Positions 36,780 through 47,466 of a stretch of DNA of 64,000 nucleotides are shown here, piece by piece (position 1 is the first letter of the stretch; each line of letters begins with the position of its first letter). Origin of the DNA: Tricholoma matsutake (lineage: Eukaryota > Basidiomycota > Agaricomycetes > Agaricales > Tricholomataceae); contig AP026539.1 in NCBI GenBank assembly GCA_026075535.2, positions 1,178,001-1,242,000 on the forward strand, in the 5' to 3' direction. Under the pieces are notes generated by a model that was not told the origin of the DNA, did no database searches, and saw only the letters and a program-made list of their open reading frames with translations. The position numbers were made by a program, and so were the translations under genes.

Positions 36780-37481
36780 TCAGCTTTCATTCAAGTATAT
36801 GCTGGTATATTTATTAGATGGAAATGAAAGAAAACAAGATAGTCCTTCTATTTGAAGATGTGTTTGACAATCCAGCTTGAGAATGGATCCTTCGCACTGC
36901 TTGTCATACAAAGACCAGTGCTGCCTGAAACCAGCTGCGGCAATGGGTACATCTTCACATAGTCTCTTGTTACACACTGCCAATTTTTTCTTAGGTTTGT
37001 AGGACCATCAAAGGTCCCCAGGCATGCAACCTTGAGAGGGCAACTTATATGCTAGCAGAGAAATTTAAATGGGGTGGGCCAGGCTCCAAGTTAGCACATA
37101 CCTACCAGCTGTGCATTACAATCTTGGTGTGGCTTTGTCCTTTTGTTAAGTCAGAGCTGTGTATGGCTAAAGTTTTGTTCTACTAGCATCACTTTGCTTG
37201 GGAGCACTATTTTTTGCTAACTGGCTCCCCTGATCCTGATGATGATGATGAGCAAGTTGATGTGAACAATGAGTCAGGTGGAATTGAGGTTGATGAATGT
37301 TCAAGGAAGAAGCCCTGAGGGTCTGGGAAAGTAAAGAAAGGAGACTGCTTCTGGTCCACTCTCGACAAATTGTTCACAGATATGGCTGCAAGCAATGGGA
37401 AGGATATCCATGATGAGAAGTGGAAGCAGTGCATCAAATTAACAATTATTTTGCTTTTCATTTGACCCACAGTTTGTTATC
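36780..37481 (+). pseudogene. Unrecognised gene, 5' part, interrupted by the copia element
   Basis: Protein-like plus-strand frames at about 36995-37190 (KFKWGGPGSKLAHTYQL) and 37205-37440 (acidic DDDDEQVDVNNESGG, then FWSTLDKLFTDMAASNGKD). After copia, the sequence resumes at about 42958 with YYISLIQCDIEQWGPGQ. The combination resembles a transposon-neighbouring Agaricomycete hypothetical protein. A short intron probably lies just before the copia insertion point, since ACAG/GTTTG-type borders and a stop in the frame are found there. Function unknown. Confidence 0.4.
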
Positions 37482-37876
37482 TGTTGAGAATCACACTGTG
37501 AACTCACATGAACACCGTATTACCAAATATGGTTTCTGGCATGCCTTTGGTGCATCGATCATATTTGCCAGCATGCCTTTGATGTGTTGGCTATATTTAG
37601 TACATCCCTTTGAGGTGTGCATTCTGTAGATACCTTTATACCATTCCTCTTTATCATACATGACACATATATATATACAGTAGATAGTGTCATTAGCACC
37701 TCAGTCACTTATATGGAGACTGAGGTGCATTTTGATGTTATTACTCTGTTATAGATCATTACTTACTGTACTTGTAGTTCTACTCCTGTTTACACTAGGT
37801 ACAGTACACCAGAAATAAAGTCACTTATACAGAGACTGAGTTCTACTCCTGTTTACACTAGGATTAACTTTCAATA
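37482..37876 (+). repeat. 5' LTR of the copia element
   Basis: 395 bp. It contains the internal hairpin CCTCAGTCACTTATATGG..ACTGAGG near 37703-37730 and repeated GTTCTACTCCTGTTTACA (37777 and 37840). Confidence 0.9.
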
Positions 37877-38069
37877 GGTTATGGGCCACTCCCATCACAC
37901 TAAACAATGGAAGAAAAGTATCCTAGCCACTCTACATCATCCTCTTGATCTGCTTGTCTGATCACTTGCAGATCAATTCCTTTGTCTTTCACGAACATGC
38001 CTGGTATTCCAGCATGTTTCTCCCTCTCTTCTTTGACATTTTATAGTCTACCATTGCCATCCTCCTATT

Positions 38070-38950
38070 ATGGGTGTCAACACTACTGTTCCCCTGTCCA
38101 TTTCCCTCATCAAATTATCTGTTCAGTATACTGGTGAGAAACTGGACAAGCTCAAGTCCAACTACAAAGAGTGGTGTGAGGAGATTATTATCGCCCTCTC
38201 CCTCAATGGACTGTACAAATATGTTATTGGCAATATTGCTGAACCCTTGTCCATGGAGCCTCACGCCCTTGCCAATTGGAAGGCTAATTCTTGCCTTGCA
38301 TACACATTCCTCGTGTCTAGTATCTCCCCTTCTGAATGACAATTCATTGATATTAAAAAGGGTCCTGACACTAATTGGAAGATTCTTCAGGATCAACATC
38401 AAAAAGAGGGACCAGTGCGCCAAGTCCAACTTTTACAACAGGCACTTTCTATACAGTGCACAAAGGACACGCCACTCCCAGAAATGGCAGAAAAGATCTG
38501 TGCCCTCATCAAGCACGCCTTCGCCATGGGAGATATAAAAGCTGATCTTCTTTGTTGTATCGCACTCCTCAATTCTCTCAGTGACAATTTCCCTCACGCA
38601 TGATCCATCATCTCCCCTGATATTGCTGCATCTACTACTACAACTCCCTACACATCCAGGGACATATGTTTGTTCCTAGAAAATGAACAATCTCTACTCG
38701 AGATTGATCAGTGTAACTGCTCCCGCCCCAACATCACACTCACTGCACAGGATAAACCCCACAAGTTGTCCAATATACCTACATGTGCAAATACGATCTG
38801 TAATGGAGTTGGGCATACTAAGGAGTACTGCATTAAGCTGGGTGGCAGTATGGCTGGAAAGACCATTGCAGAGTCAAAGGCTGCATGCAAGGCCGCACTC
38901 TCGAATGCAACACCCAAACCTAATCACTCTAAAATCCCCATCACTGTCAA
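38070..38950 (+). pseudogene. Gag of the copia element
   Basis: Starts at 38070 and reads in one frame to 38337, then across TGA (38337-38339) with a frame shift near 38400, and TGA at 38601-38603. The early part has NYKEWCEEIIIALSLNGLY, the typical copia gag (UBN2/DUF4219-like). A CCHC knuckle CNGVGHTKEYC with an upstream Cys lies near 38800-38833. The Gly-Gly-Ser/Met GGSMAGKTIAE motif follows, as in related elements. Confidence 0.7.
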
Positions 38951-38999
38951 GGACATTAACCACCAAGCATTCATGGTCATGGTGGATTCCAAGAATGCC

Positions 39000-39770
39000 C
39001 CCCCCTTCTGTTTCCCCTCACCAGGAGTTTGTGGGTATTGCATCCGATCCAGTTCCGGCTGCAGCCATTGAAGAAGTGGAGTATGAGGGTTGGGTTGTTA
39101 CTGAGGAGGAGTCAGTCACTATTGACTGGAATCATCATGTCTCTATGCCTTGTGAGGACGTGTTCACTGTTGAGCCTCTAAGCCAGACATGCCAATCAAA
39201 TCTTTCCCTCAACGATTACACTTTCATAGTCAACTCAGAAGTGACTGTACATATATCACCTGACAAGGCAGACTTCCTAACCGTATGCCCTATACTGTCT
39301 CGACCTGTCAAAGGGGTTGGAGGTTCCTCAATCGTCGCTATCGGTGTTGGTGACATCAAATTGAGAATTGCTCAGGGTGCATCAATTATGTTATGTAATG
39401 TGCTCTATGTTCCAAATTCGGCAGTCCGACTTGTCTCTGTGGGCACACTTGTGGATGATTCAAATGCTGTAGCCCATTTTGATAATTCTGCTTGTTGGAT
39501 TACTGACAAGTCCACTGGCTCACTCATTGTGTGAGGCACACATCTCTCCAAGAAACTCTACTTACTCAACCTCCATACCAAATCATGCCCTATCTATCTA
39601 TCGCTCTGCTGACTTGGAAACATGGCCAAAACTGGTACACTCACAGGTGTGCCCCTTACCTCCACATCTAAGCCACCTAAATGTGACTCATGTGTACTTG
39701 GTAAACAGACAAAGATGCCTGTACCCAAGAAATGTGAGGAGGGACCTGGTCATAAAGCGATGAGGAAGCT
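39000..39770 (+). pseudogene. Protease and gag-pre-integrase of the copia element
   Basis: The frame after about 39010 gives TFIVNSEVTVHISPDKADF. Family members have DSGAT here; AAC at 39232-39234 and GAA at 39238-39240 give Asn and Glu, so the active site is lost by two G-to-A changes. CDSCVLGKQTKMPV near 39678-39720 is the HHCC-like gag-pre-integrase zinc part. A TGA at 39532-39534 occurs where CGA fits. Confidence 0.7.
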
Positions 39771-40690
39771 GGAATGATGACTTTACTTCATTTCCTTGGT
39801 CAATCCCCCTTTGCAATAAAGATGACTCTTTTCCTGAACTTAAAGCTTGCAATAAAGATGACTCTTTTCCTGAACTTAAAGCTTGGGAGCTTGCTCAAGA
39901 AAATGAGACTGGACTTAAGGTTGGGACCTATATTACCGATAATGGAGAACTTAAGTCGCATGAAATGGAAGCATGGTTGAAATCTCATGGTACAGATCAG
40001 CGATTCACTGCCCCCCATACTTCGGCACACATTGGACATGTTGAGCGCATGCACCAAACATTAATGGCAAAAGCACATACAATGAGGATTTATTCTGGCC
40101 TACCACCTTACCTTTGGGATGAATTCTACCTGACATTGTCTCATCTACATGCAAAAACCACCACTCGATCACTCCAGGGATGTACACCTTGGGAACTGTG
40201 GTTTGGACATAAACCTGATTACTCATATCTATGAGAAATTGGGTGATGGGCCTTTGTTCTTATACCAAAAAAGGACAATCCCAAAATTTTCAAATGCTCC
40301 ATCAAATGCATACTGATAGGATATGATCCAAAATCTAAATCATACCGTTGTTATAACCAAACCACAGGGAGAGTCCATAGCTCTTACCATGTCAAGTTCC
40401 TCAAAAGCTATGATGGTCACACACCACCCGAACCGACTACTCTGGGAGATGATGGGAATCTTAATGAGACTGAAAATGCAACAACGAGCTTCATTCCCAA
40501 ACTTATAGACAAAATTGATGATGAACATGACAATGTCAATCATGCACCAACCATTGAGGATAATTGCCAGACAGCTCAACAAAGGACACCATCCCCTCCA
40601 CCCCTCCCACATCGCTCATCACACATACCAATTCCCACAGAGAAACACCCTGATGGTGGACCATCTGTCACTAAAACTGAAGCTGCCATT
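39771..40690 (+). pseudogene. Integrase core of the copia element, internally deleted
   Basis: The first part of the catalytic core is missing. The frame resumes with YITDNGELKS (about 39930), which has lost one Gly of the DNGGE motif, then HGTDQRFTAPHTSAHIGHVERMHQ with the catalytic Glu. A 36-bp stretch (GCAATAAAGATGACTCTTTT) occurs twice in tandem at 39811-39883. A stop after SYL (40232-40234) ends the open stretch. Confidence 0.7.
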
Positions 40691-40750
40691 CAGGATTCGC
40701 ATGACAGTGCTGTTTGAGTTAAAGAGGCTTGCTGGGAGCATAGAGCTGCA

Positions 40751-42511
40751 GTGGTAGCTACCCGAACAACCAATAGTGATCACCCACTAGATTCCTTGAT
40801 CAATCATGATCATGATGTCATCGAGAAACTGTGTCAATCATTCAATGATCTTGATCTCGGTGATCAAGCGCATCAATTTCAGGCCCTGATCTCAAAGATG
40901 ACAGATTTTGATCCAGAATCACTTCAATTTGAGGATGATCCAAAAACTTGGAAGGAAGCTAAGGGTTCCCCTGATGCTGAGAGGTGGAAAGAGGGATACA
41001 TAGAGGAATTGCAGTCATTGAAAGACATGGGTGTTTACAAGCTCATTCCCCGATGTGATGTCCCTCGGGGAATCAGATCCGAAAAGGGAAACTGGTCTTC
41101 CATATTAAGTGGAACGAGACTGGAGCAGCAGTTAGGTGGAAAGTACATCTTGTCTTCAAAGGTTTTGAACAAATCTATCGCAACAATTATACTAAAACTA
41201 CCTCACTGACTGCACGCATGGAATCTTGGCGTATACTTCTCCACTTAGCAGCATCTCTTGGTTGGGATGCACAACAAATTGATGTGAAGATGGCATTCCT
41301 CTACAGGCTATTACCAGATGACGAGATACAATACATGCAACAACCAACTGGATTTGAAGAACCTGGGAAGGAAGACTGGGTATGGCAACTACAGTGGGGT
41401 CTGTATGGCATGAAGCAGAGTGGGTGTATATGGAACCAGACACTTAACGCTCAAATGATCGACTGGGGATTCACCTGTTTGTCCTGCAAATCTTGCATAT
41501 ACTACCATAAATCAGACTCAGAGATTATCATTGCAGCAGTCCATGTTGACGATTTCTTGTCAATTGCAGACTCCAAAGACAAAAATGAATGGTTCAAGGA
41601 TCAGATGAGAAAGGTCTGGACTATTTCGGAGCTGGGTACAGCACACTTTATAGTTGGAATTGCCATTACCTGGGACCATCCCAATCAGACTGTTGCACTG
41701 TCGCAGACTGCATTAATTGACAAAAATCATAGAACAATCTGGTCAAAAAGATGCTTACCCGGTATCTGCCCCTCTGGAACCTGGATCGAAATTATGCCAC
41801 TCAGGTCATCAGTCTATGACTCCCAATGAACAACTTCAGCTCACTAAACTACCATACCAATCCCTCATTAGATGCTTGCTTTACATAGCTATATCCACAT
41901 GCCTGGACATTGCCTATGCCATCCAACAGCTTTCTCAGTACCTCAACTGCTATTCCTTCGAGCATTGGGCAGTGGCTATCAGAGTAGTGCGTTATCTCAA
42001 AGGTACAAGGGATTTGAAACTCTATCTGGGTGGTGACCATCCTATTTCTCTCCACGCGTTCAGTGATTCTGACTAGGCCAATTGCCTTGATACACATCTG
42101 AGCATCGGCAGATATATATGTTCCCTTGGTTCTGGGGCTGTGTCCTGGACAGCCCATAAACAAAAAGTCGTTGTGACCTCATCTTGCGAGGCTGAGTACA
42201 TTGCTGCTTTCGAAACTGCCAAGGAATGCATATGGCTACACGCATTACTTAATTCCATTGACTACCAACAATCATCCCCCACTATAATTCACTGTGACAA
42301 CTCAGCCACTAAAACTCTATCTGAGGACCCCCTCCTTCACTCTCACATAAAGCACATCGACATCAAATATCACTTTCTTTGGGAGTGCATTCAATCATGT
42401 GAACTACAACTTAGTTATGTGAATACCCGCGAAAATATTGCAGACATGTTCATGAAGGCTCTCAATGTCAAGCAATTCACTTATCTTCAGGGCTTCCTTG
42501 GACTACGCTAG
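40751..42511 (+). pseudogene. Reverse transcriptase and RNase H of the copia element
   Basis: The RT_2-type domain begins near 40930 (WKEAKGSPDAERWKEGYIEE) and, after a frame break near 41090-41215, gives QQIDVKMAFLYR and VHVDDFLSIAD (the YVDD box reads HVDD at 41544-41552). The RNase H part (41717-42511) has SLIRCLLYIAIST, AFSDSD with a TAG at 42074-42076 (TGG would fit) and SSCEAEYIAA, IHCDNSAT. Several frames are needed to read it, so it is inactive. Confidence 0.8.
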
Positions 42512-42520
42512 CTCGATTCC

Positions 42521-42552
42521 ATGTGAGGAGGAGTATTCACGGTGAGGAGGAG
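42521..42552 (+). promoter_or_regulatory. Duplicated polypurine tract of the copia element
   Basis: TGAGGAGGAGT occurs twice, at 42521 and directly before the 3' LTR (42542-42552). The second copy is in the right place to prime plus-strand synthesis. Confidence 0.6.
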
Positions 42553-42949
42553 TGTTGAGAATCACACTGTGAACTCACATGAACACCATATTACCAAATA
42601 TGGTTTCTGGCATGCCTTTGGTGCATTGATCATATTTGCCAGCATGCCTTTGATGCATCAGCTATATTTAGTACATCCCTTTGAGGTGTGCATTCCATAG
42701 ATACCTTTATACCATTCCTCTTTATCATACACGACACATATATATATATACAGTAGATAGTGTCATTAGCACCTCAGTCACTTATATGGAGACTGAGGTG
42801 CATATTGATGTTATTACTCTGTTATAGATCATTACTTACTGTACTTGTAGTTCTACTCCTGTTTACACTAGGTACAGTACACCAGAAATAAAGTCACTTA
42901 TACAGAGACTGAGTTCTACTCCTGTTTACACTAGGATTAACTTTCAATA
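42553..42949 (+). repeat. 3' LTR of the copia element
   Basis: 397 bp and nearly identical to the 5' LTR; differences include ACCGTATT/ACCATATT and GCATCGATC/GCATTGATC, both CpG-to-TpG/CpA changes in the 3' copy. Confidence 0.9.
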
Positions 42950-42954
42950 TTATC

Positions 42955-43168
42955 CAGGTACTACATTAGCCTTATACAATGTGACATTGAGCAGTGGGGA
43001 CCAGGACAGGGCAACCTCATTGTGCCTCTTCCTATGGTCTATTCTCCAACCCCTACCAATCCAGCTACTGCACCAATCATTCAAGTTGGTGGGAATACTG
43101 GGCAAACCAGCTGCTTGACTCCTCAGAGTGATTACTCTATGCCAACAGGATCTTCAGGCCAATGATGC
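42955..43168 (+). pseudogene. Unrecognised gene, 3' part after the copia insertion
   Basis: Reads YYISLIQCDIEQWGPGQ then a Pro/Thr-rich part, with a stop at 43162-43164. It continues the gene at 36780-37481. Confidence 0.4.
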
Positions 43169-43412
43169 TCAATACTGGGGAGCATCCTCAATGCTCCCTG
43201 ACTGGTAGACTAATCTTTAAAGAGCTTCATTGTAAATCTTGGATACCTATTATGTTGAGCTGTATGCCTCTAAATTTATTTATTCTCCTGCAATCAAGGC
43301 TGGCTGTCCTTGGAATGGAATTGAAAAGGCATGGAAATATTGATACCACCTCAGGAGAACTCCAAGCTCTTTTCTGAGGTGTCATGACCAAGTTCCCCTG
43401 AGTTGATGATGT

Positions 43413-43643
43413 GCAGGAGAAATGACTCATCACCAAGGGTGAGAGTTAGGGGGATGCAACTACATCATGCCCATGGAAGAAAACAAAGGCCTCATTGTGT
43501 AGGAGGGGTTTCCCATCAATGATGAGGTTCCAGTACCAGTGAAGATCCTAAGATGGCAGCCTCGAAGTTCCAAGGACTTATCCATTTTGCAGGAGAAATG
43601 ACTCATCGCCAAGGGCAAGTGTTAGGGGGATGCAACTACATCA
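43413..43643. repeat. Two direct copies of a 55-bp unit, period 176 bp
   Basis: GCAGGAGAAATGACTCATC to AACTACATCA at 43413-43467 and 43589-43643. The part TGTTAGGGGGATGCAAC could be the start of an LTR preceded by a purine-rich tract, so these may be retroelement ends. Confidence 0.6.
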
Positions 43644-43780
43644 CACCCCAGAAGGATGAATGCCTCGTTGCAGTGACGAGGGCTTGTGTCAACAATGATT
43701 TGGTGTAGGAAGTAATCACCATGATGGTGGGGGTAGGAAAGAGGTAATCCGAGTCTGATCTATTGAGAGAAGACAAAGTG

Positions 43781-43941
43781 GTGGCCAATAACCACATTAT
43801 GGAAAATTCTTGTAATGTAAAAATAAATAAAAATCACCTGCAATATAGTCAAGGTAGTGACCAATATCCACATTGCAGATGGAATGCAGTCAAGGCAGTG
43901 GCCAATATCCACGTTATGGAAGAATCTTGTAATGTAAAAAT
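43781..43941. repeat. Interspersed tandem repeat, about 117-bp period
   Basis: GTGGCCAATA(A/T)CCAC to TTGTAATGTAAAAAT occurs at 43781-43823 and 43898-43941, with a related unit (GTGACCAATATCCACATTG) between. Confidence 0.6.
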
Positions 43942-44179
43942 GGAAGTTGACCAACTCACCTGTTTCCCTCTTCATGATGAAATGAGCAGTGGACATTGAG
44001 GTGGTTACTGGAGGTGGCCTCTGATTGGCACTGGCACTGGAAGTCTAGAGCTATGAGATGCAGCCTTGTTGGCTTGCTCTGAGTCATTGTTCAAGCTCAA
44101 GGTAACCATGACAAGTCACAAATAGACCTTGGAGTTTTGCTGATGCATTGTTTGTCGGCATGAATTTGTGTATCACATG

Positions 44180-44280
44180 CCATGTGATGCTTTGTTGAAC
44201 ATGTTCATGGTTCAACATTCAACGTTCAACATTTAACCTTTGACCATTCAATGTTCGACATTCAACATTCATGAATCTCA
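44180..44280. repeat. Minisatellite of TTCAACATTCAACG type
   Basis: About seven degenerate 9-10 bp units. No coding frame of note in 43170-45065 otherwise. Confidence 0.55.
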
Positions 44281-45065
44281 ATGGGACTTGAACTTTCCTC
44301 CTATGTTGGACACCAGTTTTCACTTTCTTGAGACATTGTGTGTCTCATACATCAATGTTATCACCAGCATGTTGGTGTTTGATGTTGCTATGGTTGCCTG
44401 TGACCCTTGCCATTCTTCATGGCCACCTTTTGTCAATATGGGTTAATGTCACTGTTCCACATATTCATGCCATGTTTCTACATCATGACTTGTTGCCTGT
44501 CTATCTATATCTCTTGTACATGTTGTTGTATTGGGACTCATTTTCACCTTCAAGAGGAAAACATGGCTCTGAATTGGTGTGCTGTCTTTGCCTCCCAGGA
44601 ACCAGTAATCTCACAGTCTTTATACTAGATGCTGTTGATGTCAACATTGGGGACTCACCTTTGGTTGCCCTTCAGATCATGGTGGTACCAGTTAAGGGAA
44701 GTGGGGGGAAAGTGGAGGATCTGGTATGTATTGTGCTTGTTTGCTGTCCACTGGCATTGCAGTATTTCTGTGGATCTGTCCTCTGTATAATGTACATCTG
44801 CAATTCTATATGTTTTTGACCATCTTTCTATTGCACAGAGAAAATCAAAAGAGAGCTGGAACAGCGGGAAAGCTGAAAATTATTGCCAAATTACACATTG
44901 GTCAAATATCCACAATCCCAATCTCAAGATGAAAGTATATGCAAATTCCTGTGAATTGGGTTGAACTTGAAAGTGGCAAAAATAAATCTTGCTCAATTCA
45001 TATTGAGTTTGATCTTAACTACCATCAACTCAAGTTGATCTCAATCCTAGCTGCACCTGTGTAGT

Positions 45066-45427
45066 CACTGTAGTGTTGCCTTGACCAACTTGGGGCATTT
45101 TTGTATTTTTGAAATAACTTGACACAATGCACTCAACCTGCTTAGTGTTGAGAGAGCTTTTGGGGCTCCCAGTCTATGTAAATATTTTCAGAATTCTGTA
45201 CAATTTATTGGAATTGATATTGCCTTTGACTCATTTTTGCTGGTTGACTTTGCAAAAAATGAGTCAAAGGCAATATCAATTCCAATAAATTGTATAGAAT
45301 TCTGAAAATATTTACATAGACTGGGAGCCCCAAAAGCTCTCTCAACAATAAGCAGGTTGAGTGCATTGTGTCAAGTTATTTCAAAAATACAAAAATGCCC
45401 CAAGTTGGTCAAGGCAACACTATTGTG
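45066..45427. repeat. Near-perfect 175-bp inverted repeat with 11-nt loop
   Basis: Arms 45066-45240 and 45252-45427 differ at only a few sites. The outer end (TAGTGTTGCCTTGACC) resembles the TAGTG ends of the inner hAT-like element, but no 8-bp duplication is visible outside. It may be a foldback or MITE. A transcript would form a long double-stranded RNA. Confidence 0.85.
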
Positions 45428-45751
45428 GCCCCACAGAAATGTTCTTATCTAAAGATATGTCACTTCACTTTCTCCAAAAGTGGTGAATTTAAGTCGCCAT
45501 TAGGTTTGTGAGCATTGAATCTGGCTGGTGTGACCATGTTGTCACATCCTGAAGTTCTCATTATGAGAAACTTAATGGCAGCTTCCACAGTCAAGTTTTT
45601 CATATTGTAAATTCATTAGCACCTGGAATAGTATGGTTTAAATATCTCTGTGGGAAGGGATTTTTTGATAATGTGCTGTGAAGAAACTTCAGCAGAAGTC
45701 TGTTGAAATGTCACCCATTTCACATGATCAAGTTAATTCTGAATCTCTGGG

Positions 45752-45824
45752 GCACAATGGTGTAGTGGCAACCATCCTACTCAGCCTAGGCCCTGTGACC
45801 AACTGACAATAGGCAGGAGGTCTC
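45752..45824 (+). ncRNA. Possible tRNA-derived SINE head
   Basis: GGGGCACAATGGTGTAGTGG has a good Pol III A-box (TGGTGTAGTGG). I see no convincing B-box, and only one copy exists in the window, so this is weak. Confidence 0.2.
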
Positions 45825-46182
45825 TATAGAAAATCAATCCTAGTGTAATCAGAGTTTAACTCAGTCTCTGTATAAGTGACTCAAGTAATACAAGTACTGT
45901 ACCTAGCATAATCAGAGTTTAACTATAGGTACAGTAAGTAATGAACCATAATCAAGTAATAACAAATGCGCTCACCTCAGTCTCTGTATAAGTGACTGAG
46001 GTGAACGGTTGACTGTCTACTCTATATATATGTGAGGCCAGCTACACAAAGAATGAAAGGAGTAAACAGCACAAAGGGACTTACAAAATGACATAAGCTA
46101 TAAATAGTACACACATCCATCAGGAAAATGTGGAGATACAGATATAACCAGATGGGAATTGCCGAACCCTCCAAGTTTGACA
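45825..46182 (-). mobile_element. Solo LTR of a copia relative, minus strand
   Basis: The minus strand aligns with the copia LTR of 37482-37876: CACCTCAGTCACTTATACAG, TTACTTACTGTAC and ACACTAGGATTGATTT in the same order. It starts TGTCAAACTTGGAGG (minus strand, 46182). Bases outside do not form a clear duplication. No internal element region is attached. Confidence 0.65.
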
Positions 46183-46209
46183 GATGTAAATAATGGGTTA
46201 CCTATTCAT

Positions 46210-46530
46210 AACAATGGATGCAGGAATTGCAGTGTCTTGGAATGTAGTGCACTGGCCAGCCAATTCTTTGATCAATTTATCTGCAGCTGGAATGCTGACA
46301 TTACTCTGAACTGAGGCTCACAATACTTTGAAAGAGTTGCAATGCTTTGGAATATGGTGGAAGGGCCAGCCAATTCTTTCATTAATTTATTTGCAGCTGG
46401 AATGCTGACATTACTCTGAACTGAGGCTCAATGCTTGGAAAGAGTTCCAATGCTTTGGAATGTGGTGGAAGGGCCAGCCAATTCTTTCATTAATTTATTT
46501 GCAGCTGGAATGCTCTGAACTGAGGCCCAG
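46210..46530. repeat. Three-copy tandem repeat, about 115-bp unit
   Basis: Units contain GGGCCAGCCAATTCTTTCAT and CAGCTGGAATGCTGACATTA; copies begin near 46217, 46330 and 46441, the last one shortened. Function unknown. Confidence 0.75.
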
Positions 46531-47466
46531 TCAAAAGTCGGTCGAACCAGAGAGGGTTAGATCGAGTTAGAACAAAAAAAAACTGCTGGCCTGATGTAAA
46601 TGTATGTAAATAGCTATGACTCCATATATATCGAGGAATGAGACACTTCTCAGATACTTTTGATCAAGCTTCACGCGCACATGGAGCCAGATCTAGTCAG
46701 ATGTTTTTAGATAGATATACATAGGGTCAAAATGACATTGTATTAAGCTTCAATTTTGCTCTATTCCAAATAATATCAATCAATACTAATTGAGGTGAAT
46801 CAATACTGATCAATCTCTCGAGGCAAAATGCATGACATATTATATTGCGAGAACATATATAGAGCCCGTAGAAACATAGAAATTATGACGCTAACCTGTG
46901 GAGCCAGTTTGCAGTGCTGTGACCTCCTGTGTTTCCAATCTACCCAAATGTGTAATTGATTGATCAGTTGGACACCCCAGGAGCAGCGCGTGCAGCTTTC
47001 TGTGATCAAAAAAAGAAGTTAGGACTGTATCACATAGATATGGACAGCTTACCATGGAGAATTCACAATCCTTCCAGTGCTGTAATTTATGTGAGTCATG
47101 ATACTAAAGAACATACAAAGGCATGCAGACCTTCTTCTGCTCTGCAGAGAGGTTATCATAATAGTACTTGAAATTGCTCATGGAACCATGAGGGTTATGC
47201 TCTTTCCAATCCAAAGCACATAGGTTTCTGGTTATCAATAGGCAACATTAGTCTATACCTAGAACTTCTACAATACGATCACTTACCGGGCAGTAGTCGG
47301 ATGAAGGTTTGACTGCATCGTCCCAGCTTTCTTCCCTGTCCCAAGTCCCACACTAGGGACTGTGATGGTAACAGGAGCATCAACAGGAGCTTCAGTAGCG
47401 GGAGCTTCGACAGGAGCCACAGTAGCAGGAGCATTGACAAGAGCTGCAGAAGTTGTAGTCAGATTT
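46531..47466. other. No gene identified
   Basis: AT-rich. A repetitive GCATCAACAGGAGCTTC-like tract at 47360-47450 (Ala/Pro/Val-rich on the minus strand) may be the 3' end of the next gene. Confidence 0.4.

Larger units (their letters stand above)
37482..42949 (+). mobile_element. Ty1/copia LTR retrotransposon, defective
   Basis: 5468 bp with LTRs starting TGTTGAGAATC and ending TTTCAATA, and an exact 5-bp duplication TTATC at 37477-37481 and 42950-42954. Gag, protease, integrase, reverse transcriptase and RNase H lie in Ty1/copia order (integrase before RT). The LTRs are nearly identical, so the element is young compared with the gypsy element, yet the coding frame already has many stops. 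Confidence 0.9.

Noticed and set aside
45752..45824. A true tRNA gene
   Set aside because: No cloverleaf and no B-box; at most a SINE head.
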